Assembly (NCBI GenBank): GCA_902492755.1
Contig: CABUNB010000011.1
Coordinates: 1 to 53,486, forward strand
Direction of reading: 5' to 3'
Length of the DNA: 53,486 nt
From: an uncultured Collinsella sp.
GTDB lineage: Bacteria; Actinomycetota; Coriobacteriia; Coriobacteriales; Coriobacteriaceae
Within the stretch, counting starts at the first letter, position 1. Each line of letters begins with the position of its first letter. Shown one piece after another: positions 1-5,771 of this stretch. The position numbers and the translations under genes are program-made. The notes beneath the pieces are model-generated. The model was not told the DNA's origin. It did not search any database and was given only the letters and a program-made list of their open reading frames with translations.

Positions 1-4
1 AGGG

Positions 5-30
5 CAGAGGCGGGGGCATGCCCCCGCCTC
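5..30. repeat. 26-bp perfect palindrome
   Basis: A perfect GC-rich inverted repeat (arms read AGAGGCGGGGGCA) lies at the window edge. It would form a strong hairpin on either strand. No T-tract follows on the plus strand within the visible sequence. It could terminate a gene lying to the left of the window, which cannot be checked. Confidence 0.6.
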
Positions 31-58
31 TTACACCACATCTCTACGCGCTACCGGA

Positions 59-154
59 CCCCCGAAGCATCCACGCTTTTTGGTGCCAAAACTGCAGGAA
101 AAACTCGGCGAAACCGCAGGAAACGGCGTCCGAAAAGTGTCGATGCTTCGGGGG
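59..154. repeat. inverted repeat with 13-bp arms
   Basis: The arms CCCCCGAAGCATC (59-71) and GATGCTTCGGGGG (142-154) are perfectly complementary. They enclose 70 bp in which GCAGGAAA occurs twice. No convincing gene covers this stretch. It is one of several palindromic intergenic elements in the window. Confidence 0.6.
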
Positions 155-221
155 CTCGTTTTTACTCGTTCACTTCGCGGAAAAGTATTCACCTTCGATT
201 CGCAAGGGCACTGCGTGAGTC

Positions 222-262
222 AAAAAAGCGGGCCGCGCCGGGGATTTCCGGCGCGGCCCGCT
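222..262 (-). terminator. rho-independent terminator of the dehydrogenase gene
   Basis: On the minus strand a GC-rich stem (AAGCGGGCCGCGCCGG, complementary to 228-243) closes over a short loop and is followed by six T. It sits 43 bases behind the stop codon of the 2-hydroxyacid dehydrogenase gene. Confidence 0.9.
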
Positions 263-304
263 TGGCATCGCGTTTAGATTCGCAAGGTTGCGGCAGCCAG
301 CGGC

Positions 305-1282
305 CTACTTTGCGTCGTAGGCCTCGGCGTCCCACCAGTCGAGCTGGGCGATGTTGTCGCGGATGTGCTGGCAGCTCTTGTGGAAGCCCTCGAGCTCGTA
401 CTCGGACAGGTCGAGCGTGTAGACCTCCTCGACGCCCTCGGCGCCGATCACGCACGGCAGGGATGTGAAGATGCCCTCCTCGCCATACTGGCCGGTCATG
501 AGCGTGGAGGCGGAAAGCACGGCGTGCTCGTTGTGCAGCACGGCGGCGCAGACGCGCGCGGCGGAGTTGGCGACGGCGTACTCGGTGCACTGCTTGCCTT
601 GGTAGGTCACATAGCCGCCCTTGCGCGCGAGCTCCTCGACCTCCATGTGGTCGAAGGCGTACTTGTCGGGGTTTTCGGCCTGAAGCTCGTTGAGGCTCTT
701 GCCGGCGATGGTCGCGGCCTTAAAGGCGGCCAGCTGGCTAAAGCCGTGCTCGCCGATCATGTAGGCGTCGATGGACTTGGGGCTCACGCCGACCTTCTTG
801 GAGATCTCGGTGCGCAGGCGGGCGGAATCCAGGCCGCAGCCCGAGCCGATGATCTTCTTGGGATCGTAGCCGGTCAGGTGCCACAGCTCGGTGCACACGA
901 CGTCGCAGGGGTTGGAGATGCTCACGAAGATGCCGTCAAAGCCGGCGTCGACGATGCGCTTGGCAAAGGTGCGGGCGGCGTCGGTGGTAAAGAACAGCTC
1001 GCCGTCGCGGTTGCCGGCGGCCAGCGCGACCTTGCCGGCGGCGTTGACGATGACGTCGCAGCAGGCCAGCTCCTCGTAGTGGTCGTAGCAGTTGACGATC
1101 TTGGTATTGTACGGGACAAACGAAAGGGAGTCGCGCAGGTCCTGGACCTCGGACGTCACCTTGGCCTCGTTGATATCGCATAGGTACAGCTCATCGGCAA
1201 TGCCCTGCATGAGCAGGCTGTTGGCGACATGTGCTCCTACGTGGCCCTGGCCGACCACACCGATCTTACGCGTCTGGTACAT
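305..1282 (-). CDS. L-2-hydroxyacid (L-lactate-type) dehydrogenase
   Basis: NAD-dependent oxidoreductase of the lactate/malate dehydrogenase family, 325 residues, cytosolic, interconverting a 2-keto acid and its L-2-hydroxy acid. Visible features are the N-terminal dinucleotide loop GQGHVGAHVANSL, an acidic residue binding the ribose (LCDINEAK), SISNPCDV, the substrate-binding arginine region GLDSARLR and the catalytic histidine motif IGEHG. The mobile-loop segment AAGKVALAAGNRDGE lacks the QKPGETR pattern of classical L-lactate dehydrogenases. This and the long C-terminal half resemble L-2-hydroxyisocaproate dehydrogenases, so the substrate may be a branched 2-keto acid rather than pyruvate. 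ATG 1282 is preferred because AAAGGA lies just upstream and the alignment starts there; an in-frame start at 1321 has no such site. A TACAAT -10-like box lies at 1320-1325. Monocistronic with its own terminator. Confidence 0.88.
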   Translation of the reverse strand: MYQTRKIGVVGQGHVGAHVANSLLMQGIADELYLCDINEAKVTSEVQDLRDSLSFVPYNTKIVNCYDHYEELACCDVIVNAAGKVALAAGNRDGELFFTTDAARTFAKRIVDAGFDGIFVSISNPCDVVCTELWHLTGYDPKKIIGSGCGLDSARLRTEISKKVGVSPKSIDAYMIGEHGFSQLAAFKAATIAGKSLNELQAENPDKYAFDHMEVEELARKGGYVTYQGKQCTEYAVANSAARVCAAVLHNEHAVLSASTLMTGQYGEEGIFTSLPCVIGAEGVEEVYTLDLSEYELEGFHKSCQHIRDNIAQLDWWDAEAYDAK

Positions 1283-1350
1283 ATATGTATCCTTTCGGCC
1301 GAGTTTTTCGCGTCGAACCATTGTAGCGTTCTGCTGTTACTTTGCTAGGC

Positions 1351-1391
1351 TAAAGTGCCGTAGATTTTGGGACATGCCTTAATCTCTACTT
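1351..1391. repeat. imperfect hairpin sharing a 20-nt core with the element at 5727-5764
   Basis: The core GTAGATTTTGGGACATGCCT (1360-1379) is identical to the reverse complement of 5741-5760. The flanks pair imperfectly (GTAGATT with AATCTCTAC). It lies between the divergent dehydrogenase and metAA genes, so here it is not an obvious terminator. Confidence 0.6.
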
Positions 1392-1492
1392 TTGGAGTGA
1401 TTTGGGCCGCTGGCGGCATCGCTGGGCGATGCGCTCGCGCGGATGGGGCCGGTCGTTGTACCATAGCTGCAACTGACTCGTAAGGAGCATCC

Positions 1493-2419
1493 ATGCCCAT
1501 TCGTATTCCCGACGCCCTCCCTGCCGCCGCGCAGCTCGAGAGCGAGAACATCTTTGTCATGACCGAGTACCGCGCGCTGCACCAGGACATCCGTCCGCTG
1601 CGTGTGCTCATCCTCAACCTCATGCCCACCAAGATTGCCACCGAGACGCAGATCATGCGCAAGCTCTCCAACACGCCGCTGCAGGTGGAGGTGGACCTGC
1701 TGCGCACCAAAACGCACGAGGCCACGCACGTGAGCGCCGGCCACCTGGAGACGTTCTACCGCACATTCGACGACATCCGCGACATCCACTACGACGGCCT
1801 GATCATCACGGGCGCGCCGGTGGAGCAGATGCCGTTCGAGGAGGTCGACTACTGGCCCGAGCTCTGCCAGATCATGGATTGGTCAACCACGCACGTGCAC
1901 TCTACGCTGCACATTTGTTGGGGCGCGCAGGCCGGCCTGTATCACCACTACGGTATTCAGAAGCACGACCTGCCGGCCAAGGCGAGCGGCGTGTTCGAGC
2001 ATTATCTGGTGAAGCCGCAAAGCCCGCTGGTTCGCGGCTTTGACGACCGTTTCTATGCCGTGCATTCGCGCAACACCGATGTGCGCCGCGAGGACGTGGA
2101 GGCCGAGCCGCAGCTTGAGGTCGTGGCCGTGTCCGATGAGGTGGGCCTGTACATCGTCAAGTCGACCGACAGCCGCCGCTTCTTTGTCTTTGGCCATCCC
2201 GAGTACGATACCGACACGCTGCGTCTGGAGTACGAGCGCGACGTGAAACGCGGACTTAATCCCCAGGTGCCGGCGCATTACTTCCCAGGTGACGACCCCA
2301 CCGCCGAGCCGCGCAACGTCTGGCGCAGCCAGGCTCAGTTGCTCTACACCAACTGGCTCAACTACTACGTCTACCAGACCACGCCCTACGACCTAGCCCG
2401 CGCCGGCGAGGAGCACTAG
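1493..2419 (+). CDS. metAA: homoserine O-acyltransferase (predicted acetyl-CoA specific)
   Basis: Activates the hydroxyl of L-homoserine for methionine biosynthesis; 308 residues, cytosolic. The catalytic cysteine is Cys142 (HICWGAQAG), with His235 and Glu237 in GHPEYD, and numbering is collinear with the E. coli enzyme. Residue 111 in ITGAPVEQMPFEEVDYW is Glu. In the MetA family Glu111 is known to favour acetyl-CoA and Gly111 succinyl-CoA, so O-acetylhomoserine is the predicted product despite the usual 'succinyltransferase' family name. ATG 1493 follows TAAGGAGC at good spacing. No methionine riboswitch or other met gene is visible nearby. The gene stands alone. Confidence 0.93.
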   Translation: MPIRIPDALPAAAQLESENIFVMTEYRALHQDIRPLRVLILNLMPTKIATETQIMRKLSNTPLQVEVDLLRTKTHEATHVSAGHLETFYRTFDDIRDIHYDGLIITGAPVEQMPFEEVDYWPELCQIMDWSTTHVHSTLHICWGAQAGLYHHYGIQKHDLPAKASGVFEHYLVKPQSPLVRGFDDRFYAVHSRNTDVRREDVEAEPQLEVVAVSDEVGLYIVKSTDSRRFFVFGHPEYDTDTLRLEYERDVKRGLNPQVPAHYFPGDDPTAEPRNVWRSQAQLLYTNWLNYYVYQTTPYDLARAGEEH

Positions 2420-2450
2420 GCTACGGCTGCTGCTGTGCCGGCGGCGTGAC

Positions 2451-2565
2451 GAGCGTGGATATCCGGACGGACGAGCGTGGATTTTCGGACATTTACAAAT
2501 CGAGCGTGGATAATCTCCCACTTTTGGCTTGAAACTAGGCTCAAAACGGGAGATTATCCACGCTC
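2451..2565. repeat. repeat array, copy 1: GAGCGTGGAT units plus 64-bp hairpin
   Basis: Two direct units (GAGCGTGGATATCCGGACG at 2451 and GAGCGTGGATTTTCGGAC at 2473) precede a hairpin with 18-bp perfect arms (GAGCGTGGATAATCTCCC at 2502-2519, complement at 2548-2565) and a 28-nt loop. The rest of the 443-bp gap before the next gene (2566-2862) holds a short TTTTTTAGGCATGT motif seen elsewhere and two direct GCATTTGGTCAG copies near 2774-2811, and no convincing gene. A closely similar array occurs at 3855-4020. Confidence 0.8.
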
Positions 2566-2862
2566 ATTTTTTAGGCATGTAGATGCCGATGGCTCGGCTA
2601 AGCGACGGTGCGTGCAGAGGCAAAGTCGCATTTGGCGTAGTCTTGAATCTCGACGGGTTTTTCTTTCTGATAATCCGATGGACCAAGGCCTCAAAATGTG
2701 GAGACAGGGACCTCTCGACAACCGCCCTACCTGCAGATATAAGACATTAGCCTAAAACGTCCAAAACCGTCAAGCATTTGGTCAGCGCCTGGACGGCATT
2801 TGGTCAGACTCCGCATGAAACCGTCTGGTACGTTTGCGCTGTTCAAAGAGCTGGGAGGCGAC

Positions 2863-3906
2863 ATGGGAAACGCGACGGCGAATCAGCGGCTTGCGAGTCA
2901 CATTAAAGCATGTGAGCAACAGATGAGTTGCGTGTACGCGCGCACGGCGGCGGAAGCAAAGCAGATTGAGCGACGGGTGGCGGCGGGAAGCCTCGAGGTG
3001 GTCATGCCGGGGCTGTATGCGCGCCCGGAATACTGGTCCGAGCTCAAGTTTCGGCAGCGGTATCTGCATCGGGTGCGGGCGCTCGCGCAAAAGCATCCCG
3101 ACTGGACGTTCTGCTCCTATACGGCGGCCTTTGTTTACGGCCTCTCGGTTTCGTATGCCAATTTGACGCACGTTCATATCGCCGTGATGCCGACGCAATC
3201 GACGACCCCGGGCTCTAAGATCGTCCGCCATCGCTATATCCGGCGCACGCGGGCCAGCGAGATGGATATTGCCGTGACCGATATCGACCAGACGATAGCG
3301 GATTGCCTGGTTGACGCGTCGTTTGTCGAGGGCCTGATCATTGCGGACTCGGTGCTCCACGAGCAGCTTATGTCTAAGGAGCATCTCATTACGACGATTG
3401 ACAAGCTTGGCCTGAATCGTCGCGGCGTGGTGACGGCGCGCAGGGTTGCACAGTACGCCGATGGCTTGTCGGAAAGCGGCGGCGAGTCCAAGGCGCGCGC
3501 TTTGATGATCGAGCGCGGCTGGCAGGTTCCGGAACTGCAGGTTGAGCTGTTCGACCCGGTTGAGCCGGGAAAGCCATATCGCGTTGACTACTTGTGGCGC
3601 GTGGACGACCGGTTGATTATCGGGGAGTTTGACGGATTCATTAAAAGTGAGAAGGCGGTTGAGGAGGGCAAGTTCGCAAAGGCGCAATTTGACGAGCGCC
3701 AGCGCGAGTCGAGGCTTTCGCTGCTTGATAACTGCAAGATCGTGCGCTTGTGCTGGGATGATCTGAGGGACCCGATAAAGCTCGATCGCAAGCTCAAAGT
3801 TGCCGGCGTACCGCGCGTGTGTGCTGAGGCGGTTGCAGAGCGTTTGGCTGCACAAGCGTGGAAATCCGGACGGACGAGTGTGGAAATCTGGACGCGCATT
3901 GGTTAA
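2863..3906 (+). CDS. AbiEi-like / DUF559-like nuclease-fold orphan protein
   Basis: A 347-residue protein of unconfirmed function. The N-terminal ~120 residues (RTAAEAKQIERRVAAGSLEVV..PGLYARPEYW, then YTAAFVYGLS) resemble the winged-helix start of AbiEi-type antitoxins and their orphan relatives. The C-terminal ~120 residues resemble a DUF559/Vsr-like PD-(D/E)XK fold: a Glu in GGESKARAL, VDYLWRVDDRLIIGEFDG, and a terminal CKIVRLCWDDL strand. No AbiEii-type nucleotidyltransferase partner is adjacent. ATG 2863 follows GGGAGG at 5-nt spacing. The last ~17 codons lie inside repeat units (3855-3906), so the repeat supplies the C-terminus and stop codon. The gene is bracketed by two related repeat arrays. 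It could be a defence-related orphan or a domesticated regulator. Confidence 0.7.
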   Translation: MGNATANQRLASHIKACEQQMSCVYARTAAEAKQIERRVAAGSLEVVMPGLYARPEYWSELKFRQRYLHRVRALAQKHPDWTFCSYTAAFVYGLSVSYANLTHVHIAVMPTQSTTPGSKIVRHRYIRRTRASEMDIAVTDIDQTIADCLVDASFVEGLIIADSVLHEQLMSKEHLITTIDKLGLNRRGVVTARRVAQYADGLSESGGESKARALMIERGWQVPELQVELFDPVEPGKPYRVDYLWRVDDRLIIGEFDGFIKSEKAVEEGKFAKAQFDERQRESRLSLLDNCKIVRLCWDDLRDPIKLDRKLKVAGVPRVCAEAVAERLAAQAWKSGRTSVEIWTRIG

Positions 3907-4020
3907 GCGTGGATTTTTCGGACACACGAGCGTGGTTTTTTGGACGCTTGTTGAATGAGCGTGGATAATCTCCCGTTTTTGGCTCGTAAGGGGGCTCAAA
4001 GTGGGAGATTTTCCACGCTC
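3855..4020. repeat. repeat array, copy 2: GAGCGTGGAT units plus 64-bp hairpin
   Basis: Four degenerate units start near 3855, 3876, 3905 and 3928, each reading roughly RAGYGTGG(A/T)..CGGACG. A hairpin follows with arms GAGCGTGGATAATCTCCC (3957-3974) and GGGAGATTTTCCACGCTC (4003-4020). The loop is again 28 nt and shares TTTGGCT and GGCTCAAA with copy 1. Order and orientation match copy 1. The array overlaps the end of the upstream coding sequence. Confidence 0.8.
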
Positions 4021-4046
4021 ATCTTGCGGGTGCGATACAGCGGCGG

Positions 4047-4643
4047 CTAGGCGCTGACGATGTGGGACAGCGGCAGGTCGTGCGCATCGGTGGGAACGTG
4101 GTCGACACGCTGCTCGTCAAAGGCTATGCCGATGATTTGACATGCGGACGAGAGCATGGGCAGGTAGCGGTCATAGCAGCCGCCGCCGTAGCCCAGGCGC
4201 GCGCCGGCGCGGTCGAATGCTACGAGCGGCACGATAATCATGTCGAGAGCCTCGGCAGGCACGATAGGGAAGCGGCTGCTGTCGATGTCCGTGGCCGCAA
4301 AGGTCCGCGTGGGGTGGGCGATAAACGGAGCCGCGTTCGCGTCGCCGGCAGCAACTGCCCGCATACACATGCGCTGGCCACAAGCCATGGCGTCTGTTGC
4401 CGAGAGCATGCACGGATAGGCTACGCGCCAGCCGCGTTTGGCGGCCGCAGCGGCAAACGCGGCTGGGTCGACCTCGGAACCCATGGCGGCATAGACGGCA
4501 ACGGTGCGTTGGCCCGCAGTGTCGCTGGACTCCATCAGCTCAACAAGCCGCGCGCATACAACAGCGGACTTTGCCGCCCGCACATCCAAATCAATAGCAT
4601 TGCGCCGGGCAATCACCGTCCGCCGCAACTCAGCTTTATCCAT
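4047..4643 (-). CDS. 5-formyltetrahydrofolate cyclo-ligase
   Basis: ATP-dependent enzyme that converts 5-formyl-THF to 5,10-methenyl-THF, salvaging folate in the cytosol. The family signature appears as an N-terminal KAELRRTVIARRNAI, a central YAAMGSEVDP, and the phosphate/metal loop LVAFDRAGARLGYGGGCYDRYL with the following IGIAFDEQ. About 198 residues is the usual length. ATG 4643 has GGGAGATGAGG upstream; a TTG 27 bases earlier is in frame but less likely. The C-terminal DLPLSHIVSA matches the family's end. It is separated from the HicAB pair by about 150 bases and appears to be transcribed alone. Confidence 0.9.
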   Translation of the reverse strand: MDKAELRRTVIARRNAIDLDVRAAKSAVVCARLVELMESSDTAGQRTVAVYAAMGSEVDPAAFAAAAAKRGWRVAYPCMLSATDAMACGQRMCMRAVAAGDANAAPFIAHPTRTFAATDIDSSRFPIVPAEALDMIIVPLVAFDRAGARLGYGGGCYDRYLPMLSSACQIIGIAFDEQRVDHVPTDAHDLPLSHIVSA

Positions 4644-4664
4644 CCCAGCCTCATCTCCCAAGCC

Positions 4665-4693
4665 TGCCAAAAAGGGACAGGTTTATTTTGGCA
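4665..4693. repeat. short palindrome in the leader of the cyclo-ligase gene
   Basis: The arms TGCCAAAA (4665-4672) and TTTTGGCA (4686-4693) are perfectly complementary around AGGGACAGGTTTA. It lies about 20 bases upstream of the cyclo-ligase start codon. It may be an operator, a leader hairpin or another small repeat. Confidence 0.45.
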
Positions 4694-4789
4694 GCTTTTA
4701 TCTGGGCAAACGCGATATGGGCAGTAAAGTCACCGCAAATATGCCTGTGAACTGCGCCCTTCGTGGTTGTTTGGGCCTGTGCGTTAATG

Positions 4790-5119
4790 CTATAACGCTG
4801 CAGCGATCGCCTCAGTCACAAACTTATTGAGTGACTCACCCTTCTTTGCCGCTGCCAGCGCTGCTTGCTTGTGGAGCTCAGAGCCCGTTCTTACGTTGAA
4901 CGAGCCCTTAAAAGCCCGCTCGGGTTCCTTGCCCTTCTCGGCGCAAAACTCAAGGTAATCGTCGACGGCGTCGTGGAAGCACTGCTCCACTTCTTTAACC
5001 GTGGAGCCTTCAAATACGATTGCGTCTCTAATGCCGGTGACCATACCTGTTAGCACATGCTGTTCGGCATCGAACTCGACTGGGGCGAAATAACCCTTGT
5101 ATGCCAAAACGTTACTCAT
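4790..5119 (-). CDS. hicB: HicB-family antitoxin
   Basis: Antitoxin of a HicAB module, about 109 residues. The N-terminal part (YKGYFAPVEFDAEQHVLTGMVTGIRDAIVFEG, then VEQCFHDAVDDYLEFC) is a HicB partial RNase-H-like fold. The C-terminus (FNVRTGSELHKQAALAAAKKGESLNKFVTEAI) is a ribbon-helix-helix DNA-binding domain. HicB of this type binds the toxin and represses the operon. It overlaps hicA by 8 bases if translation starts at the MSNV methionine; an in-frame Met at 5134 would lengthen it by five residues. Confidence 0.9.
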   Translation of the reverse strand: MSNVLAYKGYFAPVEFDAEQHVLTGMVTGIRDAIVFEGSTVKEVEQCFHDAVDDYLEFCAEKGKEPERAFKGSFNVRTGSELHKQAALAAAKKGESLNKFVTEAIAAAL

Positions 5120-5375
5120 GACTACCTCCGACATCTTGCAGAAATCGAACGATGTTTCGAATGGTCCCCGCTGTCAATTCGTCAGATGGATGTGGCGCGT
5201 GCATTACGAACATCCTGCCATCTGATGGCCTGTAGAAGCGAACGCGCGATCCGGATGTCTTGCCTTTGTTGTCCATTTCAAAGCCATATGAAGCCATGAC
5301 TTTTAAAAAATCGGTATACCGATACGTCGAGGGGCAGCTAAGCAGTTGGGCGATGAGTTTATCGGTCCGAGTCAT
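5112..5375 (-). CDS. hicA: HicA-family mRNA interferase toxin
   Basis: An 87-residue toxin, first gene of the pair. HicA folds like a double-stranded RNA-binding domain and cleaves mRNA with a conserved histidine. Here the C-terminal half reads GSRVRFYRPSDGRMFVMHAPHPSDEL, with the pattern G-S-H/R-.-.-F and MHxPHP typical of HicA. The usual catalytic His of the GSHxxF motif appears as Arg in GSRVRF, so its activity is not assured. GAGGCGGG lies just before ATG 5375. The order toxin then antitoxin, overlapping, is standard for HicAB. Confidence 0.87.
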   Translation of the reverse strand: MTRTDKLIAQLLSCPSTYRYTDFLKVMASYGFEMDNKGKTSGSRVRFYRPSDGRMFVMHAPHPSDELTAGTIRNIVRFLQDVGGSHE

Positions 5376-5536
5376 CCCGCCTCACATTCTGCAACTATAT
5401 CCTAGTTGCAATTTAAGTCCGGTGCAAGCATCCCTACTATAGAACATGTGTACGTATAGAACAAGTGTTCGAATCAACACAAAGGCACCTGCCCCTTCGT
5501 GGTGGTTTTTGCTGGTGGGGCGGGTGTCTGCGGCGG

Positions 5537-5599
5537 TTTGTCTCGATCTGTAACAGTAACTCGGCAAAATCGGACCTAGATGTTACAGATTGAGACAAA
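5537..5599. repeat. TGTAACA hairpin element, copy 1
   Basis: Arms of 19 bp (TTTGTCTCGATCTGTAACA at 5537-5555 and its near-complement at 5581-5599, one mismatch) enclose 25 nt. It lies in the 396-bp gap between hicA and the M16 peptidase gene, where no convincing gene is seen. Confidence 0.75.
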
Positions 5600-5620
5600 G
5601 GGGCGGCGCCATTCGGAAAC

Positions 5621-5677
5621 GTCTCGATCTGTAACATCTGGAGCCAATATTGCCGTCTAGATGTTACAGATTTAGAC
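5621..5677. repeat. TGTAACA hairpin element, copy 2
   Basis: Arms GTCTCGATCTGTAACATCT (5621-5639) and AGATGTTACAGATTTAGAC (5659-5677) pair with one mismatch around 19 nt. The arms match copy 1 but the loops differ, so the palindromic arms are what is conserved. Confidence 0.75.
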
Positions 5678-5726
5678 AAACTGGTGGGACGGGGTGGGCT
5701 GCCCTACCCAAGCAGCGGCAAAAGAA

Positions 5727-5764
5727 AAAGGTAGATTTTTAGGCATGTCCCAAAATCTACCTTT
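5727..5764 (-). terminator. terminator of the M16 peptidase gene, part of a repeat family
   Basis: Perfect 13-bp arms (AAAGGTAGATTTT at 5727-5739, complement at 5752-5764) enclose TAGGCATGTCCC. On the minus strand the stem is followed by CTTTTTCTTTTG, fitting a terminator 8 bases behind the peptidase stop. Its core is identical to 1360-1379. Confidence 0.7.
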
Positions 5765-5771
5765 GTTGCGG

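Noticed and set aside
2477..2755. A 92-codon frame in the gap after metAA
   Set aside because: It runs through the hairpin repeat and has no ribosome binding site.
2782..3999. A 405-codon minus-strand frame over the AbiEi/DUF559-like gene
   Set aside because: No ribosome binding site, composition rich in Arg, His and Leu as in shadow frames, and it runs through the repeat arrays.
2451..5680. Possible CRISPR array in the repeat-rich region
   Set aside because: Repeats are palindromic, few and irregularly spaced, with no unique spacers of constant length and no cas genes.
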